The translations under genes and the position numbers were made by a program. DNA of 63,849 nucleotides from assembly GCF_039525035.1 (NCBI RefSeq), contig NZ_BAAAHE010000013.1:1-63849 (forward strand). The letters run 5' to 3'. The notes beneath the pieces are model-generated. The model was not told the origin of the DNA, did not search any database, and worked only from the letters and a program-made list of their open reading frames with translations. The stretch comes from Sporichthya brevicatena (GTDB lineage: Bacteria > Actinomycetota > Actinomycetes > Sporichthyales > Sporichthyaceae). Positions 1-8,186 of this stretch are shown here, one piece after another; the stretch's first letter is position 1, and every line of letters begins with the position of its first letter.

Positions 1-51
1 CTACCGACTCCTCGAAGCAGGCCCCAACCCGGCTTGACGGGACATAGGAGC

Positions 52-88
52 GTCACCCCTTACTGCGGAGTAAGGGGTGTCACCCCTT
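52..88. repeat. Palindromic repeat, AAGGGGTGWCACCCCTT family, copy 1
   Basis: Two units face each other: a left-truncated one, then ACTGCGGAGT, then a full AAGGGGTGTCACCCCTT. The arms CACCCCTTACT and AGTAAGGGGTG are perfectly complementary around a GCGG loop. It lies 10 bases beyond the stop of the ATPase gene (minus strand), so it could end that transcript. Three other loci in this window carry the same unit. Confidence 0.85.
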
Positions 89-98
89 GTTCAACGCG

Positions 99-797
99 TC
101 AGTGGGCGGCGGAGCCGACGTACTGCTCGGCGAGGGCGTCGGCGTCGAGTTCGTCGGGTTCGCCGGCAAACGCGACCTCGCCCTTGTTCAGCAGATAGAC
201 GTAGTCCGCGACGTCGAGGGCGCGGGCGACGTACTGCTCGACGAGCAGGAGCGCGGCGCCGCGGTTCGCCAGGAGCGCGAGGAACTCGAAGACCTCGTCG
301 ACGATCTTCGGGGCCAGGCCCATGCTGACCTCGTCGAGGAGGACGAAGCGAGGCTTCTGGACGTAGGCGCGCGCGAGGGCGAGCATCTGCTGCTCGCCGC
401 CGCTCATGGTTCCGGCGACCTGGTTGATGCGCTCGCCGAGACGGGGGAACGCCTCGACGGCGGAGGAGATCGCCTTCTCCTCCTCCCCCGGGCGGCTGAA
501 CGTCACGAGGTTCTCCCGCACCGTCAGGCTGCGGAAGACCCCGCGACCCTCGGGGATGTGGCAGACCCCGCGGCGCATCAGGCGGTCCGGGTCCGCGCCG
601 GTGACGTCGTGCCCGTCGATCAGGACCGACCCCGACTTCGGGGTCAGCAGACCGCTCGCGGCGCGGAGCAGCGTCGTCTTGCCGGCCCCGTTCGGGCCGA
701 GCAGGGCGACGACCGACCCGGGCGGGACGATCAGGTTCACCTTGCGCAGCACCGTGGTGGCGCCGTACCCGGCGGTGAGGTCACGCAGGACCAGCAT
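99..797 (-). CDS. livF: ABC transporter ATP-binding protein, LivF type (cassette 1)
   Basis: This 232-residue cytoplasmic ATPase would power the Liv-type importer encoded just upstream. Walker A GPNGAGKT is at residues 34-41, the signature MSGGEQQ at 131-137 and Walker B FVLLDE at 151-156. The length and the VEQY segment near the C-terminus fit LivF rather than LivG. I chose the ATG at 797 because homology begins there; a longer open frame upstream runs into the acyl-CoA synthetase gene, 26 bases away. It is the last gene of the long minus-strand operon. No LivG-type ATPase accompanies it, so either it homodimerises or a partner is encoded elsewhere. The family call is secure; the substrate is unknown. 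Confidence 0.93.
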   Translation of the reverse strand: MLVLRDLTAGYGATTVLRKVNLIVPPGSVVALLGPNGAGKTTLLRAASGLLTPKSGSVLIDGHDVTGADPDRLMRRGVCHIPEGRGVFRSLTVRENLVTFSRPGEEEKAISSAVEAFPRLGERINQVAGTMSGGEQQMLALARAYVQKPRFVLLDEVSMGLAPKIVDEVFEFLALLANRGAALLLVEQYVARALDVADYVYLLNKGEVAFAGEPDELDADALAEQYVGSAAH

Positions 798-823
798 CGC
801 GTCGCTCCCGTCTTGAAAAGCCG

Positions 824-2377
824 TCAGATCCGGGTGCCCGCGCCGGCCCAGTACTCGTCGCGGATCAGGCGCTTGAGCAGCTTGCCCGTCGGCTCGCGCG
901 GCAGCTCGGGACGGAAGTCGACGCTGCGCGGGCACTTGACGTCGGCGAGCGAGGCACGGCAGAACGCGACGAGCTCCTCGGCCACCTCCGGCGACGGCTC
1001 GACGCCCGGCGCGAGCTGGACGACGGCCTTGACCTCCTCGCCGAACTCCTGGTTCGGGACACCGATGACCGCGACGTCCGCGACCTTCGGGTGCGTGGCG
1101 AGCAGGTTCTCCGCCTCCTGCGGGTACACGTTGACCCCGCCGGTGATGATCATGTTCGACGCCCGGTCGGTGAGGAACAGGTAGCCCTCGTCGTCCAGGT
1201 GGCCGATGTCGCCCATCGTCGAGGCGCCGTCGGACCGCACCGCCTGCGCGGTCTTGTCCGGGTCGTTGTGGTAGGCGAACGTGTTGCCCTCGGCGAAGTA
1301 GACGAGACCGTCCTCGTTCGGACCCAGGACCTCACCCTCGGGCCCGACGATCTCGACGCGGCCGAGCACCGCGCGACCGACGGTGCCGGGACGCGCCAGC
1401 CACTCCTGCGGCGTGACCCAGCACAGGCCCGCGCCCTCGGTCCCGCCGTAGTACTCGTGGACGATCGGGCCCCACCAGTCGAGCATCGCCGCCTTGACCG
1501 GCCGCGGACACGGCGCCGCCGCGTGCATGGCGGCCTTCAGACTCGACAGGTCGTAGCGCGAGCGCACGTCCTCCGGCAGCCGGAGCATCCGCGTGAACAT
1601 CGTCGGCACGAACTGAGCGTGCGTCACCTGATACTTCTCGACCGCGGCCAGCACACCTTCCGCGTCGAACTTCTCCATGATCACGGCGGTGCCGCCGAGC
1701 GCGATCACGTCCATGCACCAGCGCAGCGGTGCCGTGTGGTACATCGGCGCCGGCGACAGGTAGACGGTGTCCGGGCCCATCCCGAGGAGCGCCTTGCCCA
1801 TCCGGCCCGGTACCAGCGTCGTGCCCAGCGGCTGACCGGTGAACGGACGCAGCACGCCCTTCGGCCGTCCGGTCGTCCCGGACGAGTACGTGAGGTCGCT
1901 GCCCTCCAGTGGGTCGACGAGCCGCTCCCCCGCGTGCTTGGCCGCGAGGTCCGCCAGCGCCGGCCAGCCGTTCGTCTCACCGCCGACGACCACGACCTGG
2001 AGTTCGCGGCCGACCAGCTCGCGGGTCTTCGCGACGCGGTCGGCGTCGAGACCGGACGAGACGATCAGGACCCGTGCCCCGGAGTCGGAGACGATGTACG
2101 CCGCCTCGTCGGGAGTCAGCCGCGTCGAAAGGAACGTGTAGTTCAACCCGGCGTAGTGGGTGCCCCACGCCACCTGGAGGAACTCGAGGCGGTTCTCCAT
2201 CCACACGACCACGTGGTCGCGGACCGCCAGGCCCAGCTCGCGGAGCGCCAGCGCGATCTCGTGCGCGGACGCATCCAGCTGAGCAAACGTCAGCTGCTCC
2301 CCGGAACCGGCCATCACGACCGCCGGCTGGTCCGGATTCTCGGCGACGTGCGCACCGGGGTAGAACAGGCCCGTCAT
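824..2377 (-). CDS. AMP-forming acyl-CoA synthetase (FadD-like)
   Basis: This adenylate-forming enzyme (517 residues) would activate a carboxylic acid to its CoA thioester using ATP. The P-loop-like YSSGTTGRPKGV is near residue 170 and YGGTEG near 310. The hinge region GDIGHLDDEGYLFLTDR is followed by ITGGVNVYPQE, and PTGKLLKR carries the C-terminal lysine. The ATG at 2377 has GAGGAG seven bases upstream; a TTG sits directly before it. It lies between the solute-binding protein and the ATPase of the transport cassette, which suggests that the imported compound is an acid or is converted to one. A close paralogue is at 52863-54389. The exact substrate cannot be read from sequence. Confidence 0.92.
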   Translation of the reverse strand: MTGLFYPGAHVAENPDQPAVVMAGSGEQLTFAQLDASAHEIALALRELGLAVRDHVVVWMENRLEFLQVAWGTHYAGLNYTFLSTRLTPDEAAYIVSDSGARVLIVSSGLDADRVAKTRELVGRELQVVVVGGETNGWPALADLAAKHAGERLVDPLEGSDLTYSSGTTGRPKGVLRPFTGQPLGTTLVPGRMGKALLGMGPDTVYLSPAPMYHTAPLRWCMDVIALGGTAVIMEKFDAEGVLAAVEKYQVTHAQFVPTMFTRMLRLPEDVRSRYDLSSLKAAMHAAAPCPRPVKAAMLDWWGPIVHEYYGGTEGAGLCWVTPQEWLARPGTVGRAVLGRVEIVGPEGEVLGPNEDGLVYFAEGNTFAYHNDPDKTAQAVRSDGASTMGDIGHLDDEGYLFLTDRASNMIITGGVNVYPQEAENLLATHPKVADVAVIGVPNQEFGEEVKAVVQLAPGVEPSPEVAEELVAFCRASLADVKCPRSVDFRPELPREPTGKLLKRLIRDEYWAGAGTRI

Positions 2378-2424
2378 CAACTACTCCTCGCGAATCGGCA
2401 GATCGGTGGGGCGGACGCCCGGGG

Positions 2425-3918
2425 TCAGAGGCAGGACGCCTTGTTGCCCTGCGGCGCCTGCCAGCCCTTGGTGGTGAGCAGCACGGGGAACCAGCACGGG
2501 TACGCACCCGCACTGTCCTGCCCGTACTTGAAGGTCAGCGGGATGGTGAGACCGCCGAGGTTGTCCTTCTTGATCGTGCCGAGACCCCTGAGCACGAGCT
2601 CGGTCGTGATCGGGCCGGACGCCTCGGCGCCGAGGTTCGAGATCGCCTTGGCGAAGAGCTCACCGCTGACCCACGCCACGTTGCTCGCACCGTCGGGCGC
2701 CACGCCGGGCGCGTACCGCGCGAACGCCTCGTGGTAGCGCTTCTGCGCCGGCGTCGACTTCTCGGTCCACGGCGCGGTGGCGGAGCCGACCGCGAGGGTG
2801 ACCTCCTGGACGTTCTTGTCGCTCGTCACCGAACCACCGACGGCGATCGGCGAGGTGGAGAGGGCCGGCGTGTAGTTCAGCGCCTTGCAGGAACGGACGA
2901 GACGGCTGATCGCCGAGGCGTCGATCGCGAGCAGGAGCTGGTCCGCGCCGGCGTTCTTCGCGGCCTGGCACTGCGCCGAGTAGTCGGTCGAGGTGATCGA
3001 GACCTGGGTCTTGTAGACCTCGGTGATCCCGATCTTGTCCTTGCCGCGGTCGATGACGCCGACGGCGTCGGTGCACGGCTTCGCCTCGACGCAGTAGATC
3101 GTCGCGACCTTCTTGAACCCACGGTCGGCCTGGACCTTGATGGCGCCGAGCACGTCGCCGTCGAGGTCACCGCCCTGCGGGAACATGTAGGGCGTCCGGT
3201 TCCACTCGAAGTTGATCAGGTCGCCGCCGACGGCCGGGATCTTGAGCTGGTTGACCTTCGCCGCGAAGCCGGAGATCGACACCGGCGCCTGGCTGCCGAC
3301 GAGCGCGACGACCTTCTTGTTCTGCACGAGGTCCTGGACCGCGGCCGCAGCGCGCGAGGGGTCGGAGCCGTCGTCGGCCTGGAACAGCTGCACCGGGTGG
3401 CACGCGATGCCACCGCGGGCGTTGATGTCCTTCACCCACACCTGCATGGCGAGGCGGCTCGGGGACAGGATGTTGCCGACGATGCCGGTCCACCCGCCGA
3501 CCTGGCCGATGCGGATCGGCTCCAGCGCCTTCGTGCACGTCTGACTCTGGGTCGCCGCGCCGCCACCGGCCGCCGGCTTCGCACCCTGGCCCGCACCCGC
3601 GGCGGGCTTGGCGTCCGGCGCGGTGGTCGCGGTCCCCGCACCCGGCGCGGTCACGCCCGGCGCGGTCCCGCTGTCGACGACGGCACCGGGGTCGGGAACG
3701 CCCGGGTCGACGGCGCCGGGGGCGGCGACGTCACCGGAGTCGGCCGGCAGGCCCGTGTCGACGCCGGTCGTGGCCGGCGCGCGGCCCTCCGCGGCGACGA
3801 TCTCGGCGATCGGCGTGCGGGTTCCGCAGCCACTGGTCAGCACCACGGCACCGACGAGCAGCGTGGCGGCGCCCGCCCGGGCGAGGCGCCTCCGTGTGGT
3901 CCGTCGTGCAGTAGTCAT
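2425..3918 (-). CDS. Lipoprotein solute-binding protein of Liv-type ABC importer (cassette 1)
   Basis: This 497-residue extracytoplasmic binding protein (periplasmic binding protein type I, Leu/Ile/Val-like fold) would deliver substrate to the fused permease encoded 23 bases upstream. A short Arg-rich N-terminus, a hydrophobic segment and the lipobox LTSGC mark a lipoprotein. About 95 residues of Ala/Pro/Gly/Thr-rich linker follow before the folded domain begins near CTKALEPIRIGQVGGWTG. Several cysteines (in GIACHP, YCVEAKPC and RSCKAL, and the penultimate residue) are shared with the two binding proteins of cassette 2. The start at 3918 is supported by GGGAG six bases upstream; an ATG at 3939 is the alternative. 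The ligand is unknown; the family is not limited to amino acids. Confidence 0.9.
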   Translation of the reverse strand: MTTARRTTRRRLARAGAATLLVGAVVLTSGCGTRTPIAEIVAAEGRAPATTGVDTGLPADSGDVAAPGAVDPGVPDPGAVVDSGTAPGVTAPGAGTATTAPDAKPAAGAGQGAKPAAGGGAATQSQTCTKALEPIRIGQVGGWTGIVGNILSPSRLAMQVWVKDINARGGIACHPVQLFQADDGSDPSRAAAAVQDLVQNKKVVALVGSQAPVSISGFAAKVNQLKIPAVGGDLINFEWNRTPYMFPQGGDLDGDVLGAIKVQADRGFKKVATIYCVEAKPCTDAVGVIDRGKDKIGITEVYKTQVSITSTDYSAQCQAAKNAGADQLLLAIDASAISRLVRSCKALNYTPALSTSPIAVGGSVTSDKNVQEVTLAVGSATAPWTEKSTPAQKRYHEAFARYAPGVAPDGASNVAWVSGELFAKAISNLGAEASGPITTELVLRGLGTIKKDNLGGLTIPLTFKYGQDSAGAYPCWFPVLLTTKGWQAPQGNKASCL

Positions 3919-3941
3919 GGGGTCTCCCTGGATCGACATGC

Positions 3942-5858
3942 TCAGTGCGAGGCGAGGGCGGGCTTGCGGCGTTGCCCCTCGCCCGCGGGGGTGTTGAACC
4001 GGCGGTCGGTGGGTCCGACCTTCCGGTCGGTGTCGGTGACGGCCGCGACGCGGGCTCCGACGTCCGTGGACGAGAGCGCCGCGACCGCGAACGCGATGAC
4101 GCCGAACCCGATCTGCAGAACCAGGAACGCGTCGTTGTTCTCGATGTAGCCCGGCAGGACGAACAGCAGCACCGGGGCGACGAAGGCCGGGATGATCAGG
4201 CGGGCACCCGCCACGAACAGCACGGCCAGCACCAGCAGCGACTGGATCGCCGGGAAGCTGAATCCACCGACGCGGCCGAACAGTCCGGCGAACAGCGCAC
4301 CGCTGATCCCGGCCATTGACGCCGACATCGTGAAGATGATGACGAGCGTGATGCGCAGGTCGGCACCGAGCGTGCTCAGCGCGATCGGGGCGTCGGCGAG
4401 CGCACGCAGGAGGCGGCCCAACCGGCTCCGCTCGACGAGCAGGACGACGATCGAACCCGCGACCGCGAACGCCAGCAGCAGATAGAAGTACTCCTTGTCC
4501 GAGGTGAACCCGGACGGCCGCGGCGTCGCCAGTTGCTGCGAGAGCCCGAACATGAAGTCCTTCGTGTAGAAGAACTGGTCGAGCATGATCCCGAAGCCAA
4601 GCGTGGCCAGGCCGAGGTAGAGCCCGGACAGGCGGATCGCCGGGATCGCGATCAGCGCACCGACCGCGCCGGTGACGATCGCGGACACGACGAGCGCGAA
4701 GCCCCACGGCAGCCCCTGCTCCAGCATCCGGCCAAAACCTGCCGCGCCGATGGCCGCGAAGCCGAACTGGCACAGCGAGATCTGACCCGACAGCCGCACC
4801 AGCAGGCTGAGCGAGAGGAACAGGCACACCAGCGCGAGCGCGGTGTTCCACAGCGGCAGGCGGGTCCCGACGAACGCCGGCAACAGGGCCAGCGCGACGA
4901 CACCGACGCCGTACCCGATCCCCTGCTGGGCCGGGGTGAACCGGCTCGGACCGATCGCGCGGGCCTTCACGTCCCGGCCGATCTCGGCCAGGCTCCCCTT
5001 CCGGGCGAAGATCAGGATCGCGAGCAGGACCAGGAACGGCACGTTCAGGTCGAGGCCCTGCAGCCACGTCGTGGTGCCGGCCTCCTTGGAGACCAGCTTC
5101 TGCACGATGCCGACGGCGATACCACCGACGAACGCGAGCGGCAGGGACGAGAAGCGCGCGATGGCGGCGGCACCGAAGGCCTGGACGATGAGCAGCGTCA
5201 GCACGTCGACCTGCACCTGACGCTGCACCTCGGCGAACAGCACACCGGACGCAGCGGTGAAGGTCGTGCCGATGATCCACGCCGCGCGGCGCACCCGCGA
5301 GGGCCGAGCCCCGGCCATCGCGAGCAGGCTCGGGTCGTCGACGACGGCGCGCATGGCCACACCGAGTCGGGTGAGGCGGAAGAACAGGAACAGTCCCACC
5401 GCGGCCGCGGTGCCGAAGGCCACGATGATGACCTGCTGCGCGGTGACCCCGACCCCGGAGACCGTGAACATCTCCTCCTGCGGGAGGAACGAGGAGAAGT
5501 CCCGCGACGCGCCGCCCCAGATCAGCGCGATCAGCGCACGCAGACCGACGAGCAGCGCGACGGTGCCGACGATCCGGTACGTGATCGAGACTCCGGCGAG
5601 CGCGGCGGCGAACCGCTCGAAGACCAGACCACCGAGCACACCGAAGACACCGACGGCGAGAATCGCCGCGAGCCACGACGGCATGTCCGCCTGGTCGTGC
5701 GCGGAGTAGAAGAGGTAGGCCGCCAGCGCGGACAGCGTGCCGTGGCCGAAGTTGAACAGACCCGACGTCTTGTACGTGAGCACCAGGCCCATCGCCGACA
5801 GGCCGTAGATCGCACCGGTCGTGACCCCGAAGACGAGGAACGGGATGTACTCGCTCAC
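3942..5858 (-). CDS. Fused LivH-LivM branched-chain-type ABC permease (cassette 1)
   Basis: This 638-residue integral membrane protein joins both permease halves in one chain. The LivH-like half (about residues 1-290) starts with IYGLSAMGLVLTYKTSG and FNFGHG. The LivM-like half (about 310-620) has SGQISLCQFGFAAIGA and IRLSGLYLGLATLGFG, typical of LivM. Homologues are normally two separate proteins of about 300 residues. The start is GTG at 5858 with a weak GGTGA upstream. It sits between the Cys/His membrane protein (70-base gap) and the binding protein (23-base gap). A paralogous fusion is at 24653-26572, so the fusion is a stable feature of this transporter class. Confidence 0.92.
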   Translation of the reverse strand: MSEYIPFLVFGVTTGAIYGLSAMGLVLTYKTSGLFNFGHGTLSALAAYLFYSAHDQADMPSWLAAILAVGVFGVLGGLVFERFAAALAGVSITYRIVGTVALLVGLRALIALIWGGASRDFSSFLPQEEMFTVSGVGVTAQQVIIVAFGTAAAVGLFLFFRLTRLGVAMRAVVDDPSLLAMAGARPSRVRRAAWIIGTTFTAASGVLFAEVQRQVQVDVLTLLIVQAFGAAAIARFSSLPLAFVGGIAVGIVQKLVSKEAGTTTWLQGLDLNVPFLVLLAILIFARKGSLAEIGRDVKARAIGPSRFTPAQQGIGYGVGVVALALLPAFVGTRLPLWNTALALVCLFLSLSLLVRLSGQISLCQFGFAAIGAAGFGRMLEQGLPWGFALVVSAIVTGAVGALIAIPAIRLSGLYLGLATLGFGIMLDQFFYTKDFMFGLSQQLATPRPSGFTSDKEYFYLLLAFAVAGSIVVLLVERSRLGRLLRALADAPIALSTLGADLRITLVIIFTMSASMAGISGALFAGLFGRVGGFSFPAIQSLLVLAVLFVAGARLIIPAFVAPVLLFVLPGYIENNDAFLVLQIGFGVIAFAVAALSSTDVGARVAAVTDTDRKVGPTDRRFNTPAGEGQRRKPALASH

Positions 5859-5928
5859 GGCGTCACCGCCACGGACTTCGTCCTCGCGGGGCCGCCTTCG
5901 GTGTTGATGGTTCGCTCACTTCGTTCGC

Positions 5929-6399
5929 TCACGGTTCACACACCCCGCACGCCCCGAGGTCAGCCAGGTCGGTCGCCGCGACGACCTCCTTGCCCGACAT
6001 CAGCAGGCAGGACGGCCGGTGGAACCGGCGCGAACCCGGCCAGGTGACGTAGTTGCTGTCCGGCAGGACCTGCGTCGCAGTGCGCTCGGCGCGAGACTCC
6101 CGGCGCTCGAGCAGACCGGTGCGGACCGCGCGCTCGGCCGCGACGATGCGCAGCTTGCCGGCAACGAGCCAGAGCAACAGCCCGAGACCGGCCAGGGTCA
6201 CCGACCCGGTGCCCGTGACGAGCCAGCGCGCGTCGTCGCGCCAGTCCGCCTCCTTCGCGCTGCCGTACCAGGCCACGACGAGACCCACCGCGCCCAGGGC
6301 GTACGGCACCAGCAGCAGCGTCAGGTCGCGCCGACCCCACAGCCCCGTGCCCAGGTACGAATCACGCGGTTCGGCCGGGAGCGCATAGCGCTCGTTCAA
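5929..6399 (-). CDS. Membrane protein with C-terminal H-x3-C...C-x2-C motif (cassette 1)
   Basis: The function of this 156-residue protein is unknown. Two hydrophobic segments (about 27-46 and 60-80) are followed by an Arg/Glu-rich stretch and a tail holding FHRPSC (H127, C131) and CGVC (C151, C154). This spacing resembles the zinc site of Ada-type metal-binding domains (HxxxC ... CxxC), so I infer metal binding. The paralogue at 26569-27066 keeps all four residues plus the intervening CLL-x2-GK-x-VVAA. Translation probably starts at TTG 6399, which overlaps the previous stop as TTGA. Recurrence beside a Liv-type permease suggests a transporter accessory role. Confidence 0.7.
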   Translation of the reverse strand: MNERYALPAEPRDSYLGTGLWGRRDLTLLLVPYALGAVGLVVAWYGSAKEADWRDDARWLVTGTGSVTLAGLGLLLWLVAGKLRIVAAERAVRTGLLERRESRAERTATQVLPDSNYVTWPGSRRFHRPSCLLMSGKEVVAATDLADLGACGVCEP

Positions 6400-6755
6400 C
6401 GGGACCGCCCCACCGACAGCTCGGAACGGTCCGCGGACTCGCGCACCCCCGGCGCCGCGGTCATGCCGTTGCTGGCGGCCAGGCGCTCCGCCCGCTCCTC
6501 CTCCAGCAACACCCGCAGGCGCCGCAGCTCCCGCCACTCATCCCGCATGTCCGCGGACAGCCACAGCGCGGCCGCCGAGCCGACCAGGAAGATGCCGGTC
6601 AGCCCGCCGGAGATGAAGTACGGGATCTGGATGGCCAGGTGCGGGGTGTCACTGGCACCCAGCCAGCCCAGACCGAGCGCGAGCAGGCCGAGCAGCGCCA
6701 GAGCGACCGCCCCGGCCCGGTCCCACTGCGTCCGCAGCCACGTCAGGAGCTCCAT
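6396..6755 (-). CDS. Small two-helix membrane protein with DEWREL motif (cassette 1)
   Basis: This 119-residue protein is of unknown function. It has a short amphipathic start with QWDRA, one helix (about 14-33), a SDTP...QIPYFISGG loop, a second helix (about 46-66) and SADMRDEWRELRRLR, which leads into a charged, probably coiled-coil tail. The paralogue at 27077-27385 repeats QWDRA, SDTP, PYFIS and RDEWREL in the same order. I chose ATG 6755 because GAGG lies five bases upstream; GTG 6758 is possible. It begins two bases after the upstream stop and overlaps the next gene by four bases. It may be a coupling or assembly subunit of the importer; that is inference. Confidence 0.72.
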   Translation of the reverse strand: MELLTWLRTQWDRAGAVALALLGLLALGLGWLGASDTPHLAIQIPYFISGGLTGIFLVGSAAALWLSADMRDEWRELRRLRVLLEEERAERLAASNGMTAAPGVRESADRSELSVGRSR

Positions 6756-6757
6756 CA

Positions 6758-8164
6758 CTACCTCGATCCCACGATCTTCGATCCCACGACGGTCACGAGC
6801 GGTGCCCCGAGGAGCACGACCGCCGCGACCACGACGAACACGACGTACAGGTCGGTGAAGGGCGAACCCGCTCCCCCGATGCCCGGACCACCGGCGAGCT
6901 GGACGGGGCTCGGCGCCCCGACGGGCGCGACGCCCGGAGCGGTGCCGGGCAGGGCGCCCGGGACGGCCCCGAGGTCGGTGCCCGGCAGTAGACCGGGGTT
7001 CGCGGCGCCGTCGATGCCGTCCGGCAGCGCGCCACCCGCAGCACCTGAGGTGGCGTCAGTTCCCCCGCTGATCGGCATTCCCGCCCCGTCGAGGGCCGAG
7101 CCGTCGATCGACGCGGCGGTCAGGCCGAGGTCGAGGGTGACCGGGGTCGAGCTCTTCACGCCCAGCGGGTTCTCCGGCGGCGCCGGCAGTTCGGTCCGGA
7201 ACGAGAGCAACGGCGCGATGATGCCGTTCGGAGTCGGCACCGCGGCCTGGTAGGTGACCTCGACCCCGATGGCCGCAAAGGCTGCGGCCACGGTCTCGAA
7301 CGGCACCGGCGAGGAGTGCTGCACGCCGGCGGCGGTGAAGGTGACGACGAACTGGCCGTTGCGGAAGCCGAGCTCCGGCGCGTTGTAGCTCGAACCGCCG
7401 CCCGGCAGCGCGACCGGCGGGAACTCCAGCGTCGGCGGCTGCGGCGTGCCCGGCAGGGGGTTCGGGAGCGGCACCTTGGCCGGCGTGCTCTCCGGCATCG
7501 CGAAGCTCAGGCCCGGCGCGGTGATGTTGTCGATCCGCAGGTCGGACGCGGTGGTCCGCTTGCCGAACGTGTCCAGCAGGGCGACCGCCCGCGACTCGAC
7601 GCGGCCGATGTGGAGGAAGTCGAGCAGCGCCAGCGCCTCGAGGCGGGACTTGCCCTCGGCCTTCACACCCTCGGTGCTCTCCCGCGTGGCGTCGACCATC
7701 GCGGTGGTCTCCGCGCCCGTGGCCGCACTGCCCATCGTGGCGACGGACGCCGCCCGGGTCGGAGCCGCGTCGGCGCGCAGCGTCAGGCCCGGGAAGTTCA
7801 ACTCGGCGGGGTCGTCACCGGCGTTCGCCTGGGCCACCACCGGGTAGTTCGGCAGGGCGACGCCGAACAGGCCGCCGACGGCGCCGGGGGTGTTCGCGGC
7901 GGTGGTGCCCGGGTACGGCGCGGCCGCGAGAGCCTGCGAGTTGCCGAGCGACGACAGGTCCGCGGTCGCGATCGGGGCGTCGCCCTCGATCAGCAGGTTG
8001 AGCGGGATCGCGTCGTTGGTCGTCGTCGCGCGGAAGCCGTAGGCCTCCGCGTGACCGGTGTAGTTGATGTCCGCCTGGGCGGGCGACGAGAGCAGGACCA
8101 GCCCGCCGGTGGCCGCCACCGCCAACGCGGCCCCGGCCGCCAGCGTAGATCGCAGCGAACGCAT
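6758..8164 (-). CDS. Secreted, C-terminally membrane-anchored protein (cassette 1)
   Basis: I do not recognise a named family in this 468-residue exported protein. A signal peptide (about 1-31, ending SSPAQA) is followed by a mature region beginning DINYTGHAEAYGF. An alternating beta-type central part ends near GIIAPLLSFRTELPAPPENP. A Gly/Ala/Pro-rich stalk (about 375-430) leads to one C-terminal helix (DLYVVFVVVAAVVLLGAPLV) and a short basic tail. No LPXTG motif is visible. The paralogue at 27382-28656 shares the same plan and the GIIAP-x-LSF / LPAPP-type block. It begins 22 bases after the acyl-CoA dehydrogenase gene and leads the transporter part of the operon. It may be a surface capture or scaffold protein for the importer. 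Confidence 0.75.
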   Translation of the reverse strand: MRSLRSTLAAGAALAVAATGGLVLLSSPAQADINYTGHAEAYGFRATTTNDAIPLNLLIEGDAPIATADLSSLGNSQALAAAPYPGTTAANTPGAVGGLFGVALPNYPVVAQANAGDDPAELNFPGLTLRADAAPTRAASVATMGSAATGAETTAMVDATRESTEGVKAEGKSRLEALALLDFLHIGRVESRAVALLDTFGKRTTASDLRIDNITAPGLSFAMPESTPAKVPLPNPLPGTPQPPTLEFPPVALPGGGSSYNAPELGFRNGQFVVTFTAAGVQHSSPVPFETVAAAFAAIGVEVTYQAAVPTPNGIIAPLLSFRTELPAPPENPLGVKSSTPVTLDLGLTAASIDGSALDGAGMPISGGTDATSGAAGGALPDGIDGAANPGLLPGTDLGAVPGALPGTAPGVAPVGAPSPVQLAGGPGIGGAGSPFTDLYVVFVVVAAVVLLGAPLVTVVGSKIVGSR

Positions 8165-8186
8165 CTGATGTGTCCTCACTATTCGC

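Noticed and set aside
2425-5676. A 1083-codon open frame on the minus strand covering both the permease and the binding protein
   Set aside because: The upstream two thirds is Arg/Pro-rich shadow sequence of the permease gene in another frame. Only the part after 3918 has signal peptide, lipobox and family motifs.
5881-5940. Short repeats TTCGCTCAC-TTCGTTCGCTCAC as an attachment site or element
   Set aside because: Only two imperfect 9-base copies in a 70-base gap, with no second copy in the window and no integrase. It is more likely local sequence drift.
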